Position numbers and translations under genes: made by a program. DNA of 38,383 nt from Leyella stercorea (GTDB lineage Bacteria; Bacteroidota; Bacteroidia; Bacteroidales; Bacteroidaceae), in contig NZ_JADYTS010000026.1 in the NCBI RefSeq assembly GCF_021531355.1, positions 1-38,383 on the forward strand. The letters are read 5' to 3'. The notes under the pieces are model-generated. The model had not been told where the DNA came from. It searched no databases and saw nothing but the letters and a program-made list of their open reading frames with translations. Below are positions 1-7,426 of the stretch, in pieces; positions within the stretch are counted from its first letter, which is position 1; every line of letters begins with the position of its first letter.

Positions 1-40
1 GCCCCACCCCCGGCCCCTCCCCCGTAGGGAGGGGAGTAAT
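1..40 (+). repeat. GC-rich palindromic intergenic repeat, copy 1
   Basis: A C-rich then G-rich unit built on an imperfect palindrome: CCCCTCCC at 14-21 pairs with GGGAGGGG at 27-34 around CCGTA. The same unit recurs inverted at 103-141 and in the same orientation at 38343-38383. It lies in non-coding sequence ahead of the GH20 gene. It looks like a REP-type dispersed element; no function is visible. Confidence 0.75.
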
Positions 41-102
41 ATGCTGATGATGCTCAAGTTGTTTGCTTGTTACAGCTTAAAAAACTCAAGCTTTCTGTAT
101 AT

Positions 103-141
103 ACTGCTCCCCTCCCTACGGGGGAGGGGGCTGGGGAGAGG
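103..141 (-). repeat. GC-rich palindromic intergenic repeat, copy 2 (inverted)
   Basis: This is the reverse complement of the unit at 1-40, including the shared GTAGGGAGGGGAG segment. Copies 1 and 2 face each other across about 60 bases of non-coding sequence, an arrangement like paired REP elements. The pair ends about 40 bases before the putative -7 box of the GH20 gene. Confidence 0.75.
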
Positions 142-182
142 TTTTTTCTATATTATTCCTTTCATTATATTAGTTTTTTGTG

Positions 183-190
183 TACTTTTG
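183..190 (+). promoter_or_regulatory. Putative -7 promoter box of the GH20 gene
   Basis: TACTTTTG matches the Bacteroidota -7 consensus TANNTTTG and lies 40 bases before the chosen start at 231. No TTTG -33 box is seen at the usual 19-21 base spacing, so this is half a promoter by sequence. Confidence 0.45.
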
Positions 191-230
191 TATTCATTAT
201 TTTTATTGTGTATACTTAAAACTATCTATT

Positions 231-1859
231 ATGTCCAAAAAACTCTTTGCGTTGTTGCTCCTGTTGTGCAGCATCGCTGTATCGGCAAAGGATGTGAAGA
301 CTGGTAACTGGAATGTCATACCATTGCCACAGTCGGTAGAAGTCGTTGCCAAGCCGGCATTCGTCATCAATGCCCACACCACAGTTTATTATCCTACAGG
401 CGACGCTGTGCAGAAGCGCAACGCCGAATTCCTTGTTTCGTATGTCAAGGCTATGACCGGTATCGGCATCACCGCAACCGACCGCTCGGCTTCCAACCAG
501 ATACGTCTGGGCGTGGCAAGCGTAGCCGGTGGCGACGAGGCTTACGACATCAACGTCACGAAGAAGCTCATCATTCTCAACGGTTCTACACACGCTGCCG
601 TGTTCCGTGGACTGCAGACCTTTGCCAAGGCGCTGCCTATGGTGAGCGAAGCTAAAGAGGTGGCATTGCCGGCTGCCAAGATTCACGACGCGCCACGCTT
701 TGCCTATCGTGGATTCATGCTCGACTGCGGTCGTCATTATTTCTCGGTCGACTACATCAAGAAGTTTATCGATGTGCTCGCAATGCACAACATCAACTAT
801 TTCCACTGGCATCTGACTGAAGACCAGGGCTGGCGCATCGAGATTAAGAAGTATCCGCTGCTCACCGAGATTGGTTCGAAGCGCAAGCAGACGGTGTTGC
901 CTGGCGGTAAGGAATACGACGGCAAGCCCGTGTCAGGATATTACACACAGGACGAGGCACGCGACATCGTGCGCTATGCAGCCGAACGCCACATCACTGT
1001 AATTCCTGAGGTGGACATGCCCGGACACATCCAGTCGGCACTGGCAGCTTATCCGCAGTTGGGATGCACCGGAGGTCCGTACGACGTATGCTGCCACTTC
1101 GGCGTGATTCGCGAGGTGATGTGTGCCGGTCAGCCCTTCGCCCTGCAACTTGCCAAGGATGTCATCAACGAGATTATGGACATCTTCCCCTCACCTTATA
1201 TACATATAGGTGGCGACGAGTGTCCTAAGGAGCGCTGGAAGGAATGCGAGCGTTGTCAGGCCAAGATTGCCGCTCTCGGACTGAAGGACATCGAGGGTCA
1301 CTCTAAGGAGGAGCAGTTGCAGTCGTGGTTTATGGGCGAGGTAGCAAAGGAGATAAAAGCCCGTGGCCGTAAGATGCTTGGATGGGACGAGATACTCGAC
1401 GGAACACCATCGAAGGACATCACCGTAATAGCATGGACAAGCCAGAAAGCCTCTATACGCTCAGCAAAGGAAGGACACAAGACAGTAGTGGCTCCAATCA
1501 CCAACTTCTACTTCTCTAATCCACGCATCAATCAGATAACCGGCATACCGAGCATCAAGCGCGTGTATGACGTGAATCCGGCTTTTGCCGATTTGTCGGA
1601 CAGCGAAAAGGCCAACGTGATAGGTGCCGAGGGATGTATATGGACAGAGTGGGTGCCCGACACCAAGAAGCTAGAATGGGAACTGCTGCCACGACTTGCT
1701 GCCCTCGCCGAGGTGCAGTGGACCAATCAGGACCAGCGCGAGTTTGGCAGCTTCGCCGACCGCCTGCTCCACATGCACGACATCTATCGCAAGATGAACT
1801 TGAACTATAAGGACGATATCGAGAAAGCTATCATAACAGACGGAAAAACGGCAAAATAG
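231..1859 (+). CDS. Beta-N-acetylhexosaminidase, GH20 family
   Basis: Predicted exo-enzyme that removes terminal beta-linked GlcNAc or GalNAc from glycans, acting in the periplasm or at the surface. The 542-residue protein begins with a signal peptide (MSKKLFALLLLLCS, cleavage near AVSA-K). An N-terminal GH20b-like domain precedes the catalytic barrel, which starts near FAYRGFMLDCGRHYF. The family signature HIGGDECPK is present; D329-E330 is the Asp-Glu pair used for substrate-assisted hydrolysis. HWHLTEDQGWRIEI is another family motif. The start at 231 was chosen over an in-frame ATG at 180 because it puts a proper signal peptide at the N terminus. The gene stands alone, with ilvE 81 bases downstream under its own promoter. 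The product could feed the GlcNAc path with the GH18 locus and NagA. Family call very secure; substrate not determined. Confidence 0.95.
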   Translation: MSKKLFALLLLLCSIAVSAKDVKTGNWNVIPLPQSVEVVAKPAFVINAHTTVYYPTGDAVQKRNAEFLVSYVKAMTGIGITATDRSASNQIRLGVASVAGGDEAYDINVTKKLIILNGSTHAAVFRGLQTFAKALPMVSEAKEVALPAAKIHDAPRFAYRGFMLDCGRHYFSVDYIKKFIDVLAMHNINYFHWHLTEDQGWRIEIKKYPLLTEIGSKRKQTVLPGGKEYDGKPVSGYYTQDEARDIVRYAAERHITVIPEVDMPGHIQSALAAYPQLGCTGGPYDVCCHFGVIREVMCAGQPFALQLAKDVINEIMDIFPSPYIHIGGDECPKERWKECERCQAKIAALGLKDIEGHSKEEQLQSWFMGEVAKEIKARGRKMLGWDEILDGTPSKDITVIAWTSQKASIRSAKEGHKTVVAPITNFYFSNPRINQITGIPSIKRVYDVNPAFADLSDSEKANVIGAEGCIWTEWVPDTKKLEWELLPRLAALAEVQWTNQDQREFGSFADRLLHMHDIYRKMNLNYKDDIEKAIITDGKTAK

Positions 1860-1877
1860 AAAATTTCGTCTGAAATA

Positions 1878-1909
1878 GTTGCACGTAACCCTTTTTATTC
1901 GTACTTTTG
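1878..1909 (+). promoter_or_regulatory. Promoter of ilvE (Bacteroidota sigma-ABfr type)
   Basis: GTTG at 1878-1881 (one mismatch to TTTG), 20 bases, then TACTTTTG at 1902-1909, which fully matches TANNTTTG. Transcription would start near 1916, giving a leader of about 25 bases before the ATG at 1941. Confidence 0.75.
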
Positions 1910-1940
1910 TCTTGAAAGATAACAAAACCATAATAATATT

Positions 1941-2957
1941 ATGAAGGATATAGCATGGTCAGAACTTTCGTTCGGTTATATGCCGACCGATTACAATGTA
2001 CGTTGCTGCTATCGCGACGGTAAGTGGGGTGAAATTGAAGTTTGCTCCGACGAGTATTTGAAACTGCACATGGCAGCCACCTGTCTGCATTATGGTCAGG
2101 AGGCTTTTGAGGGATTGAAGGCTTATCGCTGCCCCGACGGCAAGGTGCGTGTGTTCCGTGTAGAGGACAACGCTGCACGCTTGCAGTCGACATGCCGTGG
2201 CATCATGATGCCCGAGTTGCCTACAGAACTGTTCGTTGAGATGGTGAAGAAGGTAGTGCGCCTCAATCAGGAGTATATCCCTACATACGAGAGTGGAGCC
2301 ACGCTCTACATCCGTCCGTTGCTCATCGGCACATCGGCTCAGGTAGGAGTACATCCGGCTTCAGAGTACATGTTCCTCATCTTCGTTACTCCGGTTGGGC
2401 CTTACTTCAAGGGTGGCTTCTCCAGCAATCCGTACGTCATCATCCGCGACTATGACCGTGCTGCTCCGCTCGGCACAGGTATATATAAGGTGGGTGGCAA
2501 CTATGCTGCAAGTCTTAAGGCCAACTCTATTGCACACGCCAAGGGCTACGCCAGCGAGTTCTATCTCGACTCTAAGGAGAAGAAGTATGTCGACGAGTGT
2601 GGCGCTGCCAACTTCTTCGGCATCAAGAACAACACCTACGTCACTCCTAAGTCTACATCAATCCTCCCGTCAATCACCAACCGCAGCCTTATGCAGATTG
2701 CAGAGGATCTGGGTATGAAGGTGGAGCGTCGTCCGGTGCCTGAAGAGGAGCTTGAGACATTCGAGGAGGCAGGAGCATGCGGTACAGCAGCCGTTATCTC
2801 GCCAATCTCACACCTCGACGATATGGACACAGGCAAGGTTTACAACTTCGGTGAGAAGCCGGGCCCATGGTCAACCAAGCTTTACGAAACTCTGCGTGGC
2901 ATACAGTATGGCACCGTTGAGGACAAGCACGGCTGGACAACAGTAGTGATTGAATAA
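1941..2957 (+). CDS. ilvE: Branched-chain amino acid aminotransferase
   Basis: PLP-dependent class IV aminotransferase that interconverts leucine, isoleucine and valine with their 2-oxo acids, using glutamate/2-oxoglutarate, in the cytoplasm. The 338-residue length is normal for the longer BCAT subtype. Visible motifs: HYGQEAFEGLKAYR near residues 50-63; YKVGGNYAAS, whose lysine (K183) should form the Schiff base with PLP; and the ECGAANFFGI region typical of fold type IV enzymes. The start at 1941 follows the promoter closely and matches family N termini. The gene appears monocistronic: own promoter upstream, strong intrinsic terminator at 2979-3028. Confidence 0.96.
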   Translation: MKDIAWSELSFGYMPTDYNVRCCYRDGKWGEIEVCSDEYLKLHMAATCLHYGQEAFEGLKAYRCPDGKVRVFRVEDNAARLQSTCRGIMMPELPTELFVEMVKKVVRLNQEYIPTYESGATLYIRPLLIGTSAQVGVHPASEYMFLIFVTPVGPYFKGGFSSNPYVIIRDYDRAAPLGTGIYKVGGNYAASLKANSIAHAKGYASEFYLDSKEKKYVDECGAANFFGIKNNTYVTPKSTSILPSITNRSLMQIAEDLGMKVERRPVPEEELETFEEAGACGTAAVISPISHLDDMDTGKVYNFGEKPGPWSTKLYETLRGIQYGTVEDKHGWTTVVIE

Positions 2958-2978
2958 AAAGAAATAACTAAATAAGGC

Positions 2979-3028
2979 AAAGACCTGCATCGGAGCAATC
3001 AACATTGCTCTGGTGCAGGTCTTTTTTT
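2979..3028 (+). terminator. Intrinsic terminator after ilvE
   Basis: A long stem, AAAGACCTGCA... paired with ...TGCAGGTCTTT (one mismatch region, CATCGG/CTGGTG), closed by a short loop around CAACA and followed by seven T. It lies 21 bases after the ilvE stop. Confidence 0.92.
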
Positions 3029-3070
3029 AAGATTTTTGTTTCTCACCATTGAAGTGTCGATTTAAATGGT

Positions 3071-3078
3071 TAACTTTG
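3071..3078 (+). promoter_or_regulatory. Putative -7 promoter box of trmB
   Basis: TAACTTTG matches TANNTTTG and lies about 60 bases ahead of the chosen trmB start. The nearest TTTG upstream (3035-3038) is too far for a standard -33 box. Confidence 0.45.
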
Positions 3079-3138
3079 CAAGTTGAGTATTTCGAATATA
3101 CTGATAATATACTAAAGATTAATTTATTAAAACCATAT

Positions 3139-3909
3139 ATGGGCAAAGGAAAACTGGCGAAGTTCGCCGACATGGAAAGATACGAGAACGTGTTTCAGTA
3201 TCCGTTCTCGGTAGCCGACAATGTGCCGTTTGAGATGAAAGGCCGATGGCGCGAGATGTACTTCAAGAACGACAACCCCATTGTGCTCGAGCTGGGATGC
3301 GGCAAGGGCGAATATACAGTAGGGCTGGCAAAGATGTTCCCCAACATCAACTTCGTTGGAGTTGACATCAAGGGAGCACGTATGTGGACAGGAGCCACAC
3401 AGGCTATAGCCGACGGACTGAAGAACGTGGCATTCCTGCGCACCAACATCGAGATTATCGACCGCTTCTTCGGCGAGGATGAGGTGCAGGAGATATGGCT
3501 CACATTCAGCGACCCGCAGATGAAGAACCCGCGCAAGCGTCTCACCTCGACATTCTTCCTTGAGCGCTATCGCCACTTCCTCGTAGACGGTGGAACGGTG
3601 CATCTGAAGACCGACTCCAACTTCCTCTTCACCTATACCACATACATGCAGCAGCACAACAATCTGCCGCTGCTCTTCCGCACCGAAGACCTTTATCATA
3701 CCGATGGTCTCGACGCGCAGACACAGGAGATACTGGGCATTCAGACCTACTACGAGAGTATGTGGATAGAGCGTGGACTCAACATCAAGTACATGAAGTT
3801 TGCATTGCCCAAACAGGGCGAACTGACAGAGCCCGAAGTGGAGATACCGCTCGACGAGTATCGCAGCTATCACCGCGACAAGCGTAGCCCGAAGACTTCT
3901 GCGAAGTAA
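3139..3909 (+). CDS. trmB: tRNA (guanine-N7-)-methyltransferase
   Basis: Class I SAM-dependent methyltransferase that makes m7G46 in the variable loop of tRNAs. The 256-residue protein shows the SAM-binding motif [12 protein letters not shown], an acidic strand end in [12 protein letters not shown], and the TrmB signature around [15 protein letters not shown] with the downstream [10 protein letters not shown]. The start at 3139 ([15 protein letters not shown]) was chosen because the upstream in-frame extension from 3049 runs through the promoter region and has no family character. It lies between two independent units: the ilvE terminator is upstream and a large palindromic repeat follows the stop codon directly. 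Confidence 0.95.
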   Translation: MGKGKLAKFADMERYENVFQYPFSVADNVPFEMKGRWREMYFKNDNPIVLELGCGKGEYTVGLAKMFPNINFVGVDIKGARMWTGATQAIADGLKNVAFLRTNIEIIDRFFGEDEVQEIWLTFSDPQMKNPRKRLTSTFFLERYRHFLVDGGTVHLKTDSNFLFTYTTYMQQHNNLPLLFRTEDLYHTDGLDAQTQEILGIQTYYESMWIERGLNIKYMKFALPKQGELTEPEVEIPLDEYRSYHRDKRSPKTSAK

Positions 3910-3915
3910 ATTCGA

Positions 3916-4062
3916 TTTTTGAGTTTTGAATTTTGAATGTTGAATTGGTCGGCTACGCCGATTAGGAATTATTCAATTTTGAATTCAAAACTCAAAAATT
4001 CACAATCGCAGACGAAGTCGAGAATAACTCCAAATTCAAAATTCAAAACTCAAAATTCAAAA
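3916..4062. repeat. Heptamer-rich nested palindrome after trmB
   Basis: A nested inverted repeat: TTTTTGAGTTTTGAATT (3916-3932) pairs perfectly with 3982-3998; inside it TTGAAT (3940-3945) pairs with ATTCAA (3971-3976); and at the centre TCGGC-TAC-GCCGA (3949-3961) forms a GC hairpin. A third block of 7-base words (ATTCAAA/ACTCAAA) occupies 4031-4062 and runs up to the mrp start codon. The tract begins 7 bases after the trmB stop. It is the largest member of the heptamer family described in the findings. Confidence 0.85.
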
Positions 4063-4065
4063 ACA

Positions 4066-5169
4066 ATGACATTATATCCTAAACTGATAATGGATGCGCT
4101 TGCTACCGTTATCTATCCCGGCAACAAGAAGAACCTTGTGGAGGCCGACATGGTGGCTGACAATCTGCGCATCGACGGCATGAAGGTTTCGTTCTCGCTC
4201 ATATTCCCGCGCGACACCGACCCCTTCCTCAAGTCGACAGTAAAGGCAGCTGAGGCTGCGATTCACTATCATGTATCGAAAGAAGTGGAGGTGACAATCT
4301 CTACCGAATATCTCTCAAAGCCACGTCCCGAAGTGGGCAAGCTGCTGCCCAACGTAAAGAATGTGATAGCAGTAAGCTCGGGCAAGGGTGGAGTAGGCAA
4401 GAGTACCGTGGCAGCCAACCTCGCCATTGCACTGGCACGACTGGGCTACAAGGTTGGACTGCTCGACTGCGACATCTTCGGTCCTTCGGTTCCTAAGATG
4501 TTCCAAGTAGAGGACGCACGTCCATACGCTGTTAAGAAAGACGGACGCGACCTCATTGAGCCGGTTGAGAAATATGGCATCAAGGTGCTCTCTATCGGAT
4601 TCTTCGTCAATCCCGACACTGCCACACTCTGGCGCGGCGGAATGGCGTCGAACGCATTGAAGCAGCTCATTGCCGATGCCGACTGGGGCGAGCTCGACTA
4701 CTTCATACTCGACACTCCTCCCGGAACAAGCGACATACATCTCACACTCCTGCAGACTCTCGCCATCACGGGTGCCGTCATAGTATCGACACCGCAGAAT
4801 GTGGCGCTTGCCGACGCACGCAAGGGCATCGACATGTACAGCAACGACAAGGTGAATGTGCCTATCCTCGGACTCGTGGAGAATATGGCATGGTTTACAC
4901 CTGCCGAGCTGCCCGAAAACAAATACTACATCTTCGGCAAGGAAGGCTGCAAGAATCTCGCAAAAGAGATGAATGTGCCATTGCTCGCACAGATTCCGCT
5001 CGTACAGAGCATCTGCGAGAACGGCGACAACGGAACACCTGCCGCACTCGACAACTCGTCGATTACCGGACTGGCATTCCTCAATCTCGCACAGGCAGTA
5101 GTGACGGTGGTGAACCGTCGCAACAAGGAGCAGGCTCCTACCAAAATCGTGAAAACTACCATACATTAA
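4066..5169 (+). CDS. mrp: Mrp/NBP35-family P-loop ATPase, Fe-S cluster carrier type
   Basis: Cytoplasmic ATPase of the Mrp/ApbC family, which carries and delivers iron-sulfur clusters. The 367-residue protein has an N-terminal MIP18/DUF59-like domain (about 1-90) and the deviant Walker A motif SSGKGGVGKST (residues 104-114), followed by LLDCDIFGPSVP and DYFILDTPPGTSDIHL, all hallmark Mrp motifs. The start at 4066 was chosen because the longer frame from 3937 is translated repeat sequence. The CPxC pair that holds the bridging cluster in ApbC is absent: the region after VENMAW reads FTPAELPENKYYIFGKEGC. Family membership is certain; whether it carries a cluster in the usual way is open. Confidence 0.93.
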   Translation: MTLYPKLIMDALATVIYPGNKKNLVEADMVADNLRIDGMKVSFSLIFPRDTDPFLKSTVKAAEAAIHYHVSKEVEVTISTEYLSKPRPEVGKLLPNVKNVIAVSSGKGGVGKSTVAANLAIALARLGYKVGLLDCDIFGPSVPKMFQVEDARPYAVKKDGRDLIEPVEKYGIKVLSIGFFVNPDTATLWRGGMASNALKQLIADADWGELDYFILDTPPGTSDIHLTLLQTLAITGAVIVSTPQNVALADARKGIDMYSNDKVNVPILGLVENMAWFTPAELPENKYYIFGKEGCKNLAKEMNVPLLAQIPLVQSICENGDNGTPAALDNSSITGLAFLNLAQAVVTVVNRRNKEQAPTKIVKTTIH

Positions 5170-5188
5170 TATATATGTGGGTAAAGTC

Positions 5189-5341
5189 AAAATAGAAGTT
5201 AAAAGAAGTTTGGGCTTAGCCCGAAGTTAACAGAAGTTAGCGGACATATGTATAAATTGCTGAAAATAAAGCATTTGTCTGTTAACTTCCATCCATCGTA
5301 GAGGGATTAACTTCTTCTTAACTTCCTCTAACTCCTATTTT
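5189..5341. repeat. MITE-like element with terminal inverted repeats
   Basis: The ends match in inverted orientation: AAAATAGAAGTTA (5189-5201) against the complement of TAACTCCTATTTT (5329-5341). Internally GAAGTTAACAG (5223-5233) pairs perfectly with CTGTTAACTTC (5279-5289). GAAGTT words repeat about every 10 bases around a GGGC-TTA-GCCC hairpin. It contains no ORF, is about 150 bp, and fills most of the gap between mrp and the ECF sigma gene. Confidence 0.65.
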
Positions 5342-5386
5342 GCACACCCTCATAATGTGATGGACTGAAAAAAAGCAATACGCTTA

Positions 5387-5977
5387 ATGGACTATTCTGA
5401 GAAACTCGTTGTCAAGGGGTTGAAGGAAGGCGACACTGAAGCCTACCAATATATATTCGACACCCACTACCAGGTGCTCTGCTATACAGCCAATCGCTAT
5501 GTGCGTGACAGCTTTGTGGCAGAGACAATCGTGGGCGATATGATATATCGCATGTGGGAACACCGTGACACGCTCAATGTCAACACTTCGTTGCGCAGCT
5601 ACCTACAGCAGGCAGTGCGCAACGGATGTATTGACTATCTGCGCTCCAAACACCAACGCTATGAGGTGGCTGCCTCGCAACTTGCCGAGGGTGACTGTAT
5701 TGCTGATTTTGCCGATGGCGAGCAGCCGCTCGACCAACTCGTAGGCAACGAACTTGCCGACCGTGTAGACATGGCTATAGAGCATCTGCCCGCAGAGTGC
5801 CGACGGGTGTTCGAATTGAGCCGCTTCATGGGTAAACGTCACGCTGAGATAGCGTCCGAACTCAATATCAGTGTAAGTACGGTAAAATATCATTTGCGCA
5901 ACGCATTGCAATTGCTTGCCAAAGAACTTGGAAGCTACATCGTATTCGTGTTCTTTGTCAGTGGTATGACAATGTGA
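5387..5977 (+). CDS. ECF RNA polymerase sigma factor of the glycan locus
   Basis: Extracytoplasmic-function sigma-70 factor, 196 residues. Region 2 spans about residues 20-90 (AYQYIFDTHYQVLCYTANRY through the RSYLQQAVRNGCIDYLR segment) and region 4 about 130-180, with a helix-turn-helix in HAEIASELNISVSTVKYHL. It lies directly upstream of a FecR anti-sigma gene (97 bases) and a SusC-like transducer with an STN domain. This is the standard Bacteroidota trans-envelope pathway, in which glycan import at the outer membrane releases the sigma factor. Expected target: the SusC promoter of this locus. The tail YIVFVFFVSGMTM is hydrophobic, which is common in this subgroup. Confidence 0.93.
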   Translation: MDYSEKLVVKGLKEGDTEAYQYIFDTHYQVLCYTANRYVRDSFVAETIVGDMIYRMWEHRDTLNVNTSLRSYLQQAVRNGCIDYLRSKHQRYEVAASQLAEGDCIADFADGEQPLDQLVGNELADRVDMAIEHLPAECRRVFELSRFMGKRHAEIASELNISVSTVKYHLRNALQLLAKELGSYIVFVFFVSGMTM

Positions 5978-6074
5978 TAAAAGGTCTTTTTCGACACAAA
6001 AACTACTTTTTTTACTTTTTTGAAAAAAACTTTGATTTTTGACTAACCCTTTTTCTTAAAATTTCGTCACCTAA

Positions 6075-7157
6075 ATGAAACCCAATAAAACCAACGAACA
6101 ACTGATGCAGCAAGACGAGATATACGAACTGGTAGCAACACAGCTCAGCGACACACTTACAGCCGACGAAAGCCGTCGTCTGAATGAGTGGATTGAAGCC
6201 AGTGAAGCCAACCGCGAGGAATACAACCGTCTTGTAAAGGTTTGGCAATCGACACCCGATGTAAGCGAGCTTTCGCAGTATGATAGCAAGAAAGCTTTTG
6301 CACTGTTCGTGAATCGTATCCAGACATCTGGCGAAAAGCCAACTGTCAGTGAGCCAGCTGTAGAACAGCCAAAAGCGAAGCCGACAGGCAAGCGTCGCTA
6401 CGTTATTAGTTTTATGCGTTATGCAGCAGTGGTGGCAGTATTAGTGTGTGCTTGTTCATACCTATTCTATAATATTGGACAGCGCAATATGGAGCAGGCA
6501 TTCGCCATGATAAAGGTGGAGGCACCGCAAGGGTCTACAACCAAGATGACACTGCCCGACGGCACGGAGGTTTGGCTCAATGCCGGCAGCCGTATGGAGT
6601 ATTCGCAGGGTTTCGGTGTGCGCGACCGTAGAGTAAAGCTCTCGGGCGAAGGCTACTTCGAGGTGCATCACAACACAGCGATGCCTTTCATCGTGAACTC
6701 TTCAAGCCTTAACGTACAGGTGCTTGGCACCAAGTTCGACTTCCGCGACTATCCCTCCGACCATTCGGCAATGGTGAGTCTTGACGAAGGCAGCGTAGCG
6801 GTAGGATTGCGATCGAGCCATGACGGCGACTATCAGTATCGTCTCTCGCCCGACCAGCGTGCCGTTCTTGAGAAGCAGAGTGGCAACCTGCGCATCGAGA
6901 ACCGCACGACAACCGACCGCCTGTGGACTGATGGCACCATAATGCTAAATGGTCGTAGACTGGCTGACATATGTATTGACCTTGAACGCAGCTACGGTGT
7001 CAAGATATGCATCGAGAACCGTACGCTTGCCCAGACACGATTCTATGGCGTGTTCCACCGCAAGGACCAGAATCTGGATCATGTACTCGGCACATTGGCC
7101 GCTACAGGACATATTCGCTATGTCATAAGTGGCAATGTGGTCAGAATATACAAGTAA
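6075..7157 (+). CDS. FecR-family anti-sigma factor
   Basis: Inner-membrane anti-sigma factor, 360 residues. The N-terminal cytoplasmic part (about 1-105) contains the sigma-binding helices, with the typical LTADESRRLNEWI segment. One membrane helix follows at about 110-133 (RYAAVVAVLVCACSYLFY). The periplasmic FecR domain (about 146-240) is marked by LPDGTEVWLNAGS and VKLSGEGYFEV. A C-terminal DUF4974-like domain begins near LNGRRLADICIDLE and should contact the STN domain of the SusC partner. It is downstream of the ECF sigma gene and upstream of susC. A T-rich stretch at about 6001-6060 precedes it, so it may be co-transcribed or have its own start. Confidence 0.94.
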   Translation: MKPNKTNEQLMQQDEIYELVATQLSDTLTADESRRLNEWIEASEANREEYNRLVKVWQSTPDVSELSQYDSKKAFALFVNRIQTSGEKPTVSEPAVEQPKAKPTGKRRYVISFMRYAAVVAVLVCACSYLFYNIGQRNMEQAFAMIKVEAPQGSTTKMTLPDGTEVWLNAGSRMEYSQGFGVRDRRVKLSGEGYFEVHHNTAMPFIVNSSSLNVQVLGTKFDFRDYPSDHSAMVSLDEGSVAVGLRSSHDGDYQYRLSPDQRAVLEKQSGNLRIENRTTTDRLWTDGTIMLNGRRLADICIDLERSYGVKICIENRTLAQTRFYGVFHRKDQNLDHVLGTLAATGHIRYVISGNVVRIYK

Positions 7158-7426
7158 AACCAAAAGTATAGAAACCTAAAACTATAAACAATTTAAAAAA
7201 CTTAAAACAAACGCTACTGAAACGTATAAACATAACCGACAACAACAATCCAAATATATAACTGTCAGCCACAGACCAACAACCCTTTTCCGCTTGGCGG
7301 AACAATACACCTCTAACTATAATAATGTGCGGCTAAAACCGTGCACAGGGCATTGTCTGCCTAAAAAAACAGTAACTAAAGCTAAATCAAAACAACAATT
7401 TATATTTACTTTTAACCTATAGTGCA
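7158..7426 (+). promoter_or_regulatory. Long untranslated gap / probable leader of the SusC-like gene
   Basis: No ORF fits this 269-base, A-rich stretch. It holds small hairpins: TTCCGC-TTG-GCGGAA at 7288-7302, and GGCA-TTGTC-TGCC near 7350-7362 followed by a run of A. TACTTTTA near the 3' end is one base off the housekeeping -7 box. The promoter recognised by the locus ECF sigma factor presumably lies here, but its consensus is not known to me. Confidence 0.4.

Noticed and set aside
41..307. 88-codon ORF before the GH20 gene
   Set aside because: It runs through a GC-rich palindrome and into the GH20 signal peptide in another frame; no coding character.
3937..4065. N-terminal extension of mrp
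   Set aside because: The extra 43 residues are translated palindromic repeat and precede the family N terminus MTLYPKLIMDALATV.
4315..5190. Minus-strand ORF of 291 codons opposite mrp
   Set aside because: Cys/His-rich shadow of a strongly conserved ATPase frame; no motif of its own.
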